Shown: one piece after another, positions 52,860-62,133 of the stretch
Numbering within the stretch: the stretch's first letter is position 1
How the letters are laid out: every line of letters starts with the position of its first letter
Source: Lutibacter sp.
GTDB lineage: Bacteria; Bacteroidota; Bacteroidia; Flavobacteriales; Flavobacteriaceae
Assembly (NCBI RefSeq): GCF_016342705.1
Contig: NZ_JAEINV010000002.1
Location: forward strand, 186,001-250,000
Direction of reading: 5' to 3'
Length of the DNA stretch: 64,000 bases
Translations under genes and position numbers: made by a program
The notes under the pieces: generated by a model
The model's database searches: none
Told to the model about the DNA's origin: nothing
Seen by the model: only the letters and a program-made list of their open reading frames with translations

Positions 52860-53789
52860 ATGAATATAGTAATTTATGGAACTGGTGGCGTTGGCGGCTA
52901 TTTTGGCGCAAGACTTGCAGAAGCAGGAAATAATGTAACATTTATAGCGCGCGGAAAACATTTAGAAACCATACAACAACGTGGTTTGCAACTAAAAAGT
53001 GCGAAAGGAGATTGTTTAATTTATCCTGCAAATGCTACGGACACAATTTCTGAAATTAAGAATATAGATTTAATATTAATCTGTGTAAAAACGTGGCAAT
53101 TAAAAGAAGTTGCTGAAATAATTAAACCCGTTTTAAATGATAAAACTATAGTTATTTCATTGTTAAATGGCGTTGAAAATCAGGATATATTATGTTCAAA
53201 AATTAATTCAAAACATATTATTGGAGGTTTATGCAAAGTAATTAGTAAAGTTGAAGATTACGGGATTATAAATCATATTTCATATGAGCCAACAATAATT
53301 TTTGGAGAACTAACTCATGAAAAATCTAAAAGAGCCATTGAAATTGAACAAGTTTTTAAAAATGCTGGTATTTATACAATTCTAACCGATACTATTCAAA
53401 AAGAAATTTGGACAAAATATTTATATATTTCTACTGTGAGTGCTATTGGTGCATTAACGCGAACATATGTTGATGAAATGGCAGCTTCACCAGAAATAAA
53501 AAAAATAATGTATAAAACTGCTGAAGAAATTTTGGCAATAGCAAACGCAAAAGGAATTGCCATTTCTAAAGAAACTATTGAAAATCAATTTAAAATAATT
53601 GATAATCAACCTCCAAAAACAACTTCATCTTTACAACGAGATATTATGGATGGAAAACCTTCCGAATTAGAGTCACAAAATGGAACAATTGTAAAGTTTG
53701 GAAAAGAATTAGGGATTCCAACACCAATTAATGATTTTATATATTTTTGCTTATTACCTCAAGAAAAAAAGGTGAGATTATTACACTAA
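52860..53789 (+). CDS. panE: 2-dehydropantoate 2-reductase (ketopantoate reductase, PanE/ApbA)
   Basis: 309 residues. N-terminal NADPH-binding loop IYGTGGVGGYFGARLAEAG, middle SLLNGVENQD, then the C-terminal helical domain with catalytic-lysine region WTKYLYISTVSAIGAL and the ligand segment SSLQRDIMDGKPSELE. It makes pantoate for pantothenate and CoA. Some ApbA-family members act on other 2-oxo acids. It converges with, and overlaps by nine bases, the downstream transporter gene. Confidence 0.9.
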   Translation: MNIVIYGTGGVGGYFGARLAEAGNNVTFIARGKHLETIQQRGLQLKSAKGDCLIYPANATDTISEIKNIDLILICVKTWQLKEVAEIIKPVLNDKTIVISLLNGVENQDILCSKINSKHIIGGLCKVISKVEDYGIINHISYEPTIIFGELTHEKSKRAIEIEQVFKNAGIYTILTDTIQKEIWTKYLYISTVSAIGALTRTYVDEMAASPEIKKIMYKTAEEILAIANAKGIAISKETIENQFKIIDNQPPKTTSSLQRDIMDGKPSELESQNGTIVKFGKELGIPTPINDFIYFCLLPQEKKVRLLH

Positions 53790-54689
53790 TTTTGGTTTTT
53801 TACTAATCATATAAACACCAAAAACAACTAATATACAACTGGCAATTTTAATTAGATTAATATCTTGAGCATATTCATTGTTACCAAAAACAGTTGCATA
53901 TAAACTTACTAAAATAAAACTTAACACAGGTTGCAGGTAAATATAACTCCCATTTACAGAAGGCGGAACATGACTAAGTGCATAAATATTAAATAAATAC
54001 GTAAAAAAAGTAGTTCCAATAATAACAAAAGTAATTGCCAAATAGGTATTTGTTGTAAATCCGCTAAGGTCGGTATTCATCAAATCGCTAATTCCAAAGG
54101 GAAAAACAAAAATAAGTCCAAATAAAAACACCCAACTAATTACAGTAATTGCTTTGTATTTTTTCATTAATGGTTTTACCAATACTAAATATAAACCGTA
54201 AGAACAAGCATTTAAAAACACAAATAAATTGCCTAAAAAAGAACTTGTTCCTCCGGCACTTTTACCATAAACGATTAATACTATTGCACCAATGCCACCA
54301 ATTAAAATCCCTATATATTTATTTGTAGTTATTTTTTCTTTTAAAATAAATGCACTTAAAATTAAAACTATTACCGGCGTAGCAGTCATAATTATGGAAG
54401 CATCAATAGGTGAAGTTAAACTTAAACCATGAAAAAAAAGTAACATATTTGTTGAAATCCCAAACAATCCACAAAAAGCCAGCAGTATAAAATCTTTTTT
54501 TTCAACCTTTTCTTTTACAAATTGTTTAATCACCCAAAATAACATTCCTGCCGCTACAACCCTTAATAATACTAACGCTGAAGCTCCAATTTTATCCGGC
54601 ATCAATCCTTTTGCAATTAAAAAATTTGCGCCATATATAATGTTCGCTCCTAAAAGTGCTAAATGTGCTTTCTGTGTGCTTTTAATCAA
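53781..54689 (-). CDS. EamA/DMT-family metabolite transporter
   Basis: 302 residues, ten membrane helices in two EamA repeats (LLGANIIYGANFLIAKGL; NGSYIYLQPVLSFIL). The start is TTG at 54689, because the next in-frame ATG would delete the first helix. Not specially similar to the other EamA gene at 24356-25228. Substrate unknown. Confidence 0.86.
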   Translation of the reverse strand: MIKSTQKAHLALLGANIIYGANFLIAKGLMPDKIGASALVLLRVVAAGMLFWVIKQFVKEKVEKKDFILLAFCGLFGISTNMLLFFHGLSLTSPIDASIIMTATPVIVLILSAFILKEKITTNKYIGILIGGIGAIVLIVYGKSAGGTSSFLGNLFVFLNACSYGLYLVLVKPLMKKYKAITVISWVFLFGLIFVFPFGISDLMNTDLSGFTTNTYLAITFVIIGTTFFTYLFNIYALSHVPPSVNGSYIYLQPVLSFILVSLYATVFGNNEYAQDINLIKIASCILVVFGVYMISKKPKLV

Positions 54690-54824
54690 TTTGTATCGTT
54701 TTTTTTACGCTTGAAAAGTACAATATTTACAGAATTAAACTAATAATATGTGATGTAATAATTCAATTTAAAAAACAATGCGATGAATTAAAAATAAACA
54801 CTTTACTGTTTTCCATATAAAACG

Positions 54825-54832
54825 TAACTTTG
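54825..54832 (+). promoter_or_regulatory. -7 promoter element for leuS
   Basis: TAACTTTG, a full TAnnTTTG match 26 bases before the leuS ATG; -33 not clear. Confidence 0.5.
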
Positions 54833-54858
54833 CGCTTTTCAAAAAGGAATAGCAAAAA

Positions 54859-57800
54859 ATGGAATACAATTTTAGAGAGATAGAAGCTAACTGGCAAAAA
54901 TATTGGGCAGACAACCAAACATTTAAGGCAACAAATAATTCAAAAAAACCAAAGTTTTATGTGTTGGATATGTTTCCATATCCATCAGGAGCAGGTTTAC
55001 ATGTTGGGCATCCGCTAGGTTATATTGCGTCAGATATTTACGCACGTTACAAACGCCATAAAGGATTTAACGTATTGCATCCACAAGGTTACGACTCTTT
55101 TGGATTACCTGCAGAGCAATATGCTATTCAAACAGGTCAACATCCTGCAATTACTACGGAAGCTAATATTGCAACCTATAGAACGCAATTAGATAAAATT
55201 GGATTTTCATTCGATTGGTCGCGTGAAGTAAGAACTTCTGATCCTAATTATTATAAATGGACGCAGTGGATTTTTATTCAATTATTTAATTCGTGGTACA
55301 ATAAAACAAGTGATAAAGCAGAAGATATTTCTACCTTAATTTCAATTTTTGAATCAAAAGGAAATGCAAATGTAAAAGCTGCAAGTGATGATGCTATTGC
55401 CATTTTTACTGCGGCAGATTGGAAAAAATATTCAGAAGAAGAAAAACAAACAATTTTATTAAAATACCGATTAACATTTTTATCGGAAACTGAAGTGAAT
55501 TGGTGTCCTGCTTTAGGAACCGTTTTAGCAAATGATGAAATTGTAAACGGCGTTTCAGAACGTGGCGGACATACTGTTGTTCGTAAAAAAATGATGCAAT
55601 GGAGTATGAGAATTACTGCGTATGCACAACGTTTATTAGATGGAATGGCTAAAATAGATTGGCCACAACCATTAAAAGACTCTCAAACTTATTGGATTGG
55701 AAGATCTGAAGGCGCTATGGTTACTTTTAAAGTAATGCCAAATGCAATTTCTGAAAACAGAGCTATAAAATTATCCTTTAAAGAAATTGAAGAGCTTAAA
55801 GTAAAACGCTTAAATCCATCCGAAGCTACAGCTTTGTTATGGGGAAAATTGAGAAAGAAAAAAGGAACTTCTAAATTTAGAGCCAATTATACTGTTGGAA
55901 ATTTTGAAGTAGATTTTGTATGTTTTTCTAAAAATACCATTGTTGAATTTGCTGGTAAAAAAGATGAAAATGCAAGAGGTCAATTTTTTGAAAAAGAAGG
56001 TTTTAATGTAGTTTATACTACTTTAGAAGAAGTACTAGAAAATGTAGACTCCGTAGTTTCTAAAATAGATACTGCAATACAATTTGCAACACCTAAAAAA
56101 GTTGAAAATAGCGAAAATGTTACCGTTGAAGACTTAGGCTACCAAATTGAAGTTTTCACAACAAGACCAGATACTATTTTTGGTGTAAGTTTTATGACCT
56201 TAGCTCCAGAACATGAATTGGTTTCTAAAATTACAACCCCTGCGCAAAAAGCAGCTGTTGAAGCATACATAAAAGCTACTGCAAAGCGTAGTGAATTAGA
56301 GCGAATGGCCGATGTAAAAACCATTTCTGGCGTATTTACTGGTGCGTATGCATTACATCCTTTTACAGGTGAAAAAGTGCAAATTTGGATTGGTGATTAT
56401 GTGTTAGCAGGTTACGGAACCGGTGCTGTTATGGCGGTTCCTTGTGGTGATGAACGTGATTATGCTTTTGCAAATCATTTTGGAATTGAAATCATAAATA
56501 TTTTTGAAGGTGTTGATATTTCAGAAGAAGCGTTTACAGATAAAGAAAATTCAGTAATTGCAAATTCTGATTTTTTAAATGGATTGCCTTACAAAAAAGC
56601 AATGAAAACCGTTATTGAAGAAATTGAAAAACGCGGATTTGGTTACGGAAAAATAAATTACAGATTGCGCGATGCTGTTTTTAGTCGTCAGCGTTATTGG
56701 GGAGAACCTTTCCCTGTATATTACAAAAATGGCTTGCCGCAAATGATTGACAAAGCACATTTGCCAATTGTATTGCCAGAAGTTGAAAAATATTTACCTA
56801 CCGAAGATGGAAAACCACCATTAGGAAATGCAAATACGTGGGCTTGGGACTCTTCAAAAAATGAAGTTGTTTCAACTAATTTAATAGATAATGTTTCAAT
56901 TTTCCAGTTGGAATTAAATACAATGCCAGGTTGGGCAGGTAGTTCACAATATTTTAATAGGTATATGGATCCTGAAAATACTGAGGAAATGTTTTCAAAA
57001 GAAGCAATTAATTATTGGCAGGACGTAGATTTATACATTGGCGGTAGTGAACACGCAACTGGACATTTATTATACTCTCGTTTTTGGCAGAAATTTATGT
57101 TTGATAGAGGTTTTGTTCCAACCGATGAATATGCTAAAAAGCTAATAAACCAAGGAATGATTACAGGAACTTCGGCTTTTGTTTATAGAGTTGAAGGTGA
57201 AAATAAATTCGTTTCAAAAGGATTAATGAATGATTTTAAAGTACAACCTATTCACTCAGATGTTGCCTTTGTAAATGGTTCAGATGAATTAGATGTTGAA
57301 GCATTTAAAAACTGGAGAGAGGAGTTTAAAGATGCGGAATTTGCATTAGAAGACGGAAAATATATTGTTGGTCGCGAGGTTGAGAAAATGTCGAAATCTA
57401 AATACAATGTTGTAAATCCTGATCAAATTTGTGAAGAATACGGAGCGGACAGCTTGCGTTTGTTCGAAATGTTTTTAGGACCGTTAGAGCAATCAAAACC
57501 ATGGAAAACTTCTGGTATTTCTGGTGTTTACAGTTTTCTAAAAAAATTGTGGAAATTATATATTGTAAACGATGTTTTTGCTGTTTCAGAAGAAGAGCCA
57601 ACAAATGAAGAATATAAAACACTTCATAAAACTATTAAAAAAGTTGAAGAAGATATTGCTAATTTTTCATTCAATACATCGGTTTCAACATTTATGATTG
57701 CGGTAAACGAATTAACGGCATTAAAATGTAACAAGCGTAAAATTTTAGAACCGTTGGCAATTATTATGGAACCATACGCACCTCATATTGCTGAGGAATT

Positions 57801-58065
57801 ATGGAAAAATTTAGGACATACAACATCCATTTCAATAGTTGATTTTCCAGAATTTAAACCAGAATATTTGGTGGAAAGCAGTAAAGTTTATCCTGTTTCG
57901 TTCAACGGAAAAATGCGTTTTACTATTGAATTGGGATTGGATTTAACTGTAAAAGAAATTGAAAATATAGTAATGGCGCACGAAAGAACTCAAGAACAAT
58001 TACAAGGAAGAACACCTAAAAAAGTAATTATAGTTCCGGGTAAAATTATAAATATAGTTGGGTAA
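54859..58065 (+). CDS. leuS: Leucyl-tRNA synthetase with an inserted DUF559-like domain
   Basis: 1068 residues, well above the roughly 860-residue E. coli enzyme. The class I signatures are HVGHPLGY and KMSKSKYN, and the editing domain has IEVFTTRPDTIFGVSFMTLAPEH. Between WIGRSEGAMVTFKV and this strand lies an insertion at residues about 295-410 that reads like a DUF559/Vsr-type PD-(D/E)XK domain: NPSEATALLWGKLRKKKG, SKFRANYTVGNFEVDFVCF, IVEFAG, then FFEKEGFNVVYTTLEEVLEN. The catalytic set is incomplete (usual EVDG reads EFAG). The zinc-binding Cys cluster of E. coli LeuRS is also absent. Confidence 0.96.
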   Translation: MEYNFREIEANWQKYWADNQTFKATNNSKKPKFYVLDMFPYPSGAGLHVGHPLGYIASDIYARYKRHKGFNVLHPQGYDSFGLPAEQYAIQTGQHPAITTEANIATYRTQLDKIGFSFDWSREVRTSDPNYYKWTQWIFIQLFNSWYNKTSDKAEDISTLISIFESKGNANVKAASDDAIAIFTAADWKKYSEEEKQTILLKYRLTFLSETEVNWCPALGTVLANDEIVNGVSERGGHTVVRKKMMQWSMRITAYAQRLLDGMAKIDWPQPLKDSQTYWIGRSEGAMVTFKVMPNAISENRAIKLSFKEIEELKVKRLNPSEATALLWGKLRKKKGTSKFRANYTVGNFEVDFVCFSKNTIVEFAGKKDENARGQFFEKEGFNVVYTTLEEVLENVDSVVSKIDTAIQFATPKKVENSENVTVEDLGYQIEVFTTRPDTIFGVSFMTLAPEHELVSKITTPAQKAAVEAYIKATAKRSELERMADVKTISGVFTGAYALHPFTGEKVQIWIGDYVLAGYGTGAVMAVPCGDERDYAFANHFGIEIINIFEGVDISEEAFTDKENSVIANSDFLNGLPYKKAMKTVIEEIEKRGFGYGKINYRLRDAVFSRQRYWGEPFPVYYKNGLPQMIDKAHLPIVLPEVEKYLPTEDGKPPLGNANTWAWDSSKNEVVSTNLIDNVSIFQLELNTMPGWAGSSQYFNRYMDPENTEEMFSKEAINYWQDVDLYIGGSEHATGHLLYSRFWQKFMFDRGFVPTDEYAKKLINQGMITGTSAFVYRVEGENKFVSKGLMNDFKVQPIHSDVAFVNGSDELDVEAFKNWREEFKDAEFALEDGKYIVGREVEKMSKSKYNVVNPDQICEEYGADSLRLFEMFLGPLEQSKPWKTSGISGVYSFLKKLWKLYIVNDVFAVSEEEPTNEEYKTLHKTIKKVEEDIANFSFNTSVSTFMIAVNELTALKCNKRKILEPLAIIMEPYAPHIAEELWKNLGHTTSISIVDFPEFKPEYLVESSKVYPVSFNGKMRFTIELGLDLTVKEIENIVMAHERTQEQLQGRTPKKVIIVPGKIINIVG

Positions 58066-58075
58066 ATTTTAATTG

Positions 58076-58210
58076 AAAGAAATCATCTAAAAAATACTAA
58101 AATACGTCATTCTGAATTTATTTCAGAATCTCATAAAGCTGTTAAAAAATAGCCTAAGAACCTGAATCAAGTTCAGGTTGACGAAAAGTCTACTTTTAGA
58201 CGATTTCTTT
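58076..58210. repeat. Nested inverted-repeat element (REP/MITE-like) between leuS and SemiSWEET
   Basis: Outer arms AAAGAAATCATCTAAAA (from 58076) and the near-complement ending at 58210 (reverse complement AAAGAAATCGTCTAAAA) enclose an element bounded by CGTCA (58105) and TGACG (58183). Inside are two hairpins, TCTGAATTTATTTCAGA (58111-58127) and CCTGAATCAAGTTCAGG (58161-58177). I recall similar CGTCATTCTGAA...TTGACG repeats as scattered copies in Flavobacteriia genomes. It may also act as terminator or RNA-stability structure. Confidence 0.65.
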
Positions 58211-58226
58211 TATTTCTTCATAAAAA

Positions 58227-58484
58227 ATGATAGACAAATTTGAAATTATTGGCTTAATTGCTGCTTTATTAACAACTTCAGCCTTTGTTCCACAGGTATA
58301 TAAAGCTGTAAAAAGTAAATCTACAGAAAGTTTGTCCTTACCAATGTACCTCATATTTTTTGTTGGCATTATGTTATGGCTAGTGTACGGTTTTCATTTA
58401 AATAGTTTAGCCATGATACTTTCAAATATTATTACAGGAATTTTAGCTTTGGTACTTATAATTTTAAAACTAAAATACAAATAA
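58227..58484 (+). CDS. SemiSWEET sugar transporter
   Basis: 85 residues, one three-helix bundle with the PQ-loop motif FVPQVYKAVKSKSTESLS and MYLIFFVGIMLWLVYGF. SemiSWEETs work as homodimers that let sugars pass down a gradient. The substrate is not deducible. It is probably expressed on its own after the repeat element. Confidence 0.9.
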   Translation: MIDKFEIIGLIAALLTTSAFVPQVYKAVKSKSTESLSLPMYLIFFVGIMLWLVYGFHLNSLAMILSNIITGILALVLIILKLKYK

Positions 58485-58550
58485 CTTAGTTGGTACGTTT
58501 GTTGTTAAATAGACTGTAATTTATTACTTATATTTACTTCAAATTAGAAT

Positions 58551-60014
58551 ATGAAAATCAAACATTTTTCTTTACGAATTCGTATTTTTTTGGCAATGAT
58601 ATTGTTAATATTATTGGCTTCAATATTAATTGCAGCTGTAACTATTTATCAGTACAAAGAACAAACTAATGAATACAACCAAGGCCGTTTAGAACGTAAA
58701 GAAGAATCTGTAAAAGCATCTATTAATTATTGGTTAAATAGTGGAAATGGAAATACTTTTCCACTAGAAACAAAAAATTTACCATTTATTTTTAAAGATA
58801 AAATTTATGAAATTTCTGATATTGAAAAATTAGAAATTAATATTTATGATTTAGACGGAAATATGGTAAAAAGCTCACATTCTGGGTTTGTAAAAAGTGA
58901 TGCGCCAACTAAACTTCCTCAAGAAATATTATATGTTGTTAGCAATAGTTACGACCATAGATATGTAAATGACAAAATTATAAACGATAGCAATTTACAA
59001 TCATCGTACACTTTTATAACCGATAATAAATTTAAACCAATAGGTATTTTAAATTTACAATACTTTCAAGACAATACCGATCAGGAAAGAGATTTGGAAG
59101 AATTTTTGGTGAGAATGGCGTATGTATATTGTTTTATGTTTTTATTGGCTATTGGTTTGGCCTATTTTATTTCGAGCTATATTACCAGAAATATAAAGGC
59201 TGTAACGGATAAAATGAAGCAAACCAGCCTTAATAAAACCAATGAAAAAATTATATTAAAAGATGCTAGTGCTGAAATTTCTACTTTGGTAAATGCCTAT
59301 AATAATATGGTAAATGAATTGGAGAAAAGTGCATTAAAATTAGCGAAAGGTGAACGTGAACAAGCTTGGCGAGAAATGGCAAAACAAGTGGCTCATGAAA
59401 TTAAAAATCCATTAACACCCATGCGTCTAACGGTTCAAAGTTTTCAACGAAAATTTGATCCAACAGATCCAAAAATAAATGAAAAATTAAACGAATATAG
59501 TAAAGCTTTAATTCAACAAATTGACACTATGAGCTCTATTGCTTCTGCATTTTCAAATTTTGCTAAAATGCCTTCGCAAAACAGAGAAGAAATTGATGTT
59601 GTTGAAGTTGTGAAACATGCATTAGATATATTTACGGAAGATTACATATCTTTTTTTCCAAAACAACCAGTAATAATTGCTAATTTAGATAAAAACCAAT
59701 TGATTAGAATTGTAACTAACTTGGTGAAAAATGCAACTCAAGCTTTAGAAGAAGTTGAAAATGAAAAAATTGAAGTAACAGTTTCGGAAGAAGAAAATAA
59801 TTTAAATATTATTATTGCAGACAATGGAAAAGGAATTACAGAAGAAGATAAAACAAAAGTTTTTGAACCACAATTTACCACAAAGTCTAGTGGAACAGGC
59901 TTAGGTTTAGCAATGGTAAAAAACATTGTTGAAGCCTATAACGGAACCATTTCATTTACATCGCAAGAAAATACAGGAACAGTATTTAAAATAATAATTC
60001 CAAAAAATAAATAA
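58551..60014 (+). CDS. Membrane sensor histidine kinase (NtrY-like)
   Basis: 487 residues. Membrane helices at about 13-33 and 187-208 flank a periplasmic sensor of about 150 residues; a HAMP region follows. The phospho-acceptor is His282 in QVAHEIKNPLTPMRL, then N box NLVKNATQAL, G1 DNGKGI, F box FEPQFTTK and G2 GTGLGLAMVKNI. No response regulator is adjacent, so it is an orphan here. The enoyl-CoA hydratase gene starts two bases after it. The stimulus is unknown. Confidence 0.9.
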   Translation: MKIKHFSLRIRIFLAMILLILLASILIAAVTIYQYKEQTNEYNQGRLERKEESVKASINYWLNSGNGNTFPLETKNLPFIFKDKIYEISDIEKLEINIYDLDGNMVKSSHSGFVKSDAPTKLPQEILYVVSNSYDHRYVNDKIINDSNLQSSYTFITDNKFKPIGILNLQYFQDNTDQERDLEEFLVRMAYVYCFMFLLAIGLAYFISSYITRNIKAVTDKMKQTSLNKTNEKIILKDASAEISTLVNAYNNMVNELEKSALKLAKGEREQAWREMAKQVAHEIKNPLTPMRLTVQSFQRKFDPTDPKINEKLNEYSKALIQQIDTMSSIASAFSNFAKMPSQNREEIDVVEVVKHALDIFTEDYISFFPKQPVIIANLDKNQLIRIVTNLVKNATQALEEVENEKIEVTVSEEENNLNIIIADNGKGITEEDKTKVFEPQFTTKSSGTGLGLAMVKNIVEAYNGTISFTSQENTGTVFKIIIPKNK

Positions 60015-60016
60015 GT

Positions 60017-60793
60017 ATGAATTTCGAAAATTTATTAGTAGACCAAAAAAACAATATTGGAATAATTACCATCAACAGACCTTCAAAATTAAATGCTTTA
60101 AACAAAAAAACCATTGAAGAGCTTCATGTTGCGTTTAAAAATTTAAATAACAACAAAGAAATTAAGATAATTATTATTACTGGAAGTGGTGAAAAAGCAT
60201 TTGTTGCTGGAGCTGATATTTCTGAATTTGCAAATTTCAGTATTGAAGAAGGAACAGAGTTAGCTAGAAAAGGACAAGAAATACTGTTTAATTTTGTTCA
60301 AAATTTAGAAACTCCTGTGATTGCAGCCGTAAATGGTTTTGCGTTGGGCGGTGGTTTAGAACTTGCAATGGCTGCACATTTTAGAGTTGCCAGTAACAAT
60401 GCAAAAATGGGATTGCCAGAAGTAAGTTTGGGTGTTATTCCAGGGTATGGAGGGACACAGCGTTTACCGCAATTGGTTGGAAAAGGAAAAGCGATGGAAA
60501 TGATAATGACTGCTGGTATGATTGGAGCAGAAGAAGCGAAAGAATATGGTTTGGTAAATTATGTAGTTGATCAAACAGAGTTATTACCATTATGCGAAAA
60601 ATTGGCTGAAAAAATAACACGAAATTCATCAGTAGCAATTTCGGCTGCCATAAAAGCTATAAATGCAAATTACACAAATGGAGTAAATGGATACAGCATT
60701 GAAATTGAGCAATTTGGAGTGAGTTTTGGTACGGATGATTTTACCGAAGGAACAACTGCCTTTTTAGAAAAACGCAAACCTAATTTTGAATAA
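60017..60793 (+). CDS. Enoyl-CoA hydratase/isomerase (crotonase family)
   Basis: 258 residues. Oxyanion-hole segments AFVAGADISEF and NGFALGGGLELAMAAHF, and both catalytic Glu positions (GGGLELA and GLPEVSLGVIPGYGGTQRL), are present, so true hydratase activity is likely. It would act in fatty-acid or amino-acid oxidation. It is two bases after the kinase gene and 21 bases before the Crp/Fnr gene, likely one transcript. Confidence 0.92.
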   Translation: MNFENLLVDQKNNIGIITINRPSKLNALNKKTIEELHVAFKNLNNNKEIKIIIITGSGEKAFVAGADISEFANFSIEEGTELARKGQEILFNFVQNLETPVIAAVNGFALGGGLELAMAAHFRVASNNAKMGLPEVSLGVIPGYGGTQRLPQLVGKGKAMEMIMTAGMIGAEEAKEYGLVNYVVDQTELLPLCEKLAEKITRNSSVAISAAIKAINANYTNGVNGYSIEIEQFGVSFGTDDFTEGTTAFLEKRKPNFE

Positions 60794-60814
60794 AATTATT
60801 TTATATAAAGTTAC

Positions 60815-61399
60815 ATGAATGCACAACCTCTTCTTAATTATATTAACAAATACGTCAGTTTAACTGAAGAGGAAGCCTTATTTTTAATTTCAAAAATAAC
60901 ATTCAGAAAATATTTAAAAGGGCAATACATTGTTCAACAGGGAGATATTTGTAAAAAACAATGCTTTATAATTTCTGGTTGCACAAAAACATTTTATATG
61001 GATGCTAATGGGCAAGAGCATATTATTTTATTTGCAATTGAAGATTGGTGGACATCTGACATGGGAAGTTTTACAACTCAAACTAGCGCTGATTTTAATG
61101 TACAATGTATTGAAAACACAGAACTTATTGAAATTACGTATGATGATAGTGAAGAGTTACTTTTAAAAATTCCAAAATTAGAACGCTTTTTTAGAAAAAT
61201 TGTTGAAAAAGCATATGCATCATCTCAAAAAAGAATTATAAGAAGTTTTAGTTTGAATGCTAAAGAACAATATCTATATTTTAAAGAGCAATACCCATCA
61301 ATTGAACAACGTGTTCCCCAATATATGATTGCTTCTTACCTTGGTATCACAAAAGAATTCTTCAGCAAAATAAAGAGTCAATTGGCAATAGAAGACTAA
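60815..61399 (+). CDS. Crp/Fnr-family transcriptional regulator (third copy)
   Basis: 194 residues. A cyclic-nucleotide-binding-like domain at residues about 20-120 (YLKGQYIVQQGDICKKQCFIIS) and a C-terminal winged helix (YMIASYLGITKEFFSKIKSQL). The recognition helix lacks the Arg-x-x-x-S-R pattern of the two regulators at 16-18 kb, so it should bind a different site. It belongs to the common Bacteroidota Crp subgroup with few known ligands. A perfect dyad follows three bases after its stop. Confidence 0.85.
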   Translation: MNAQPLLNYINKYVSLTEEEALFLISKITFRKYLKGQYIVQQGDICKKQCFIISGCTKTFYMDANGQEHIILFAIEDWWTSDMGSFTTQTSADFNVQCIENTELIEITYDDSEELLLKIPKLERFFRKIVEKAYASSQKRIIRSFSLNAKEQYLYFKEQYPSIEQRVPQYMIASYLGITKEFFSKIKSQLAIED

Positions 61400-61401
61400 A
61401 A

Positions 61402-61419
61402 AGTTAATCTATATTAACT
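61402..61419. promoter_or_regulatory. 18-bp perfect dyad between crp-like gene and yceI
   Basis: AGTTAATCTATATTAACT, with 7-bp arms and a 4-base centre, the same architecture as the Crp/Fnr-type site at 17825. It could be an operator for yceI or a weak AT-rich terminator, since ATTTTT follows. A -7-like CATTTTTG (61463-61470) precedes yceI. Confidence 0.4.
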
Positions 61420-61511
61420 ATTTTTAATAATCTACCTTCTTTTTATTTCAATAAAACAATTGCATTTTTGCTTCAAATAATATTAATTTAATTTTATAAA
61501 AACATAAGCAC

Positions 61512-62087
61512 ATGAAAACATTTAAAAATTTATGGTTAATAGCAATTGTAGCTATTTTTACATTTTCATTTACAACAGTAAATGCACAACAAAAAGAAAT
61601 TAAAATTGCTAATAGTAAAGTAATTTGGAAAGGATACAAAGTTACAGGCTCTCATGAAGGTACAATTAACTTAAAATCTGGTTTTTTAAACTTTGTTGAT
61701 AACAAATTAACTGGAGGAGAATTTGTAATGGATATGACTACAATTATAACAACTGATTTAACTGGCGAATACAAAGGAAAACTAGAAGGTCATTTAAAAT
61801 CGGATGATTTTTTTAGTGTTGAAAAAAATCCTACTGCAACTATGATTGTGACAAAAGTAGAAGTTTCTGGGAAAAATTCTTACAAAGTAACAGGTGATTT
61901 AACTATAAAAGGAATTAAAAACGCTGTCACTTTTGATCTTTCTGTATACGGAAATAAAGCCAATGCTTCGTTAAAAATTGATAGAACAAAATATGATGTT
62001 AGATACGGTTCAACTAGCTTTTTTGATAACTTAAAAGATAAAGCTATTTATGATGAATTTGATTTAGTAGCTGATTTAGAATTCTAA
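61512..62087 (+). CDS. YceI-family periplasmic lipid-binding protein
   Basis: 191 residues with signal peptide (MKTFKNLWLIAIVAIFTFSF). The lipocalin-like barrel shows SKVIWKGYKVTGSHEGTINL, LEGHLKSDDFFSVEKNPTAT, TGDLTIKGIKNAVTFDL and KIDRTKYDVRYGS. Family members bind isoprenoids such as polyprenol or quinone precursors and are often stress-induced. Single gene with its own terminator. Confidence 0.92.
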   Translation: MKTFKNLWLIAIVAIFTFSFTTVNAQQKEIKIANSKVIWKGYKVTGSHEGTINLKSGFLNFVDNKLTGGEFVMDMTTIITTDLTGEYKGKLEGHLKSDDFFSVEKNPTATMIVTKVEVSGKNSYKVTGDLTIKGIKNAVTFDLSVYGNKANASLKIDRTKYDVRYGSTSFFDNLKDKAIYDEFDLVADLEF

Positions 62088-62100
62088 ATTATAACAATTT

Positions 62101-62133
62101 AAAATGCTCAAGTTTTCTTGAGCATTTTTTTTT
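62101..62133. terminator. Bidirectional terminator between yceI and the LysM gene
   Basis: Stem AAAATGCTCAAG-TTTT-CTTGAGCATTTT (62101-62128) followed by T; the two genes converge here. Confidence 0.9.
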
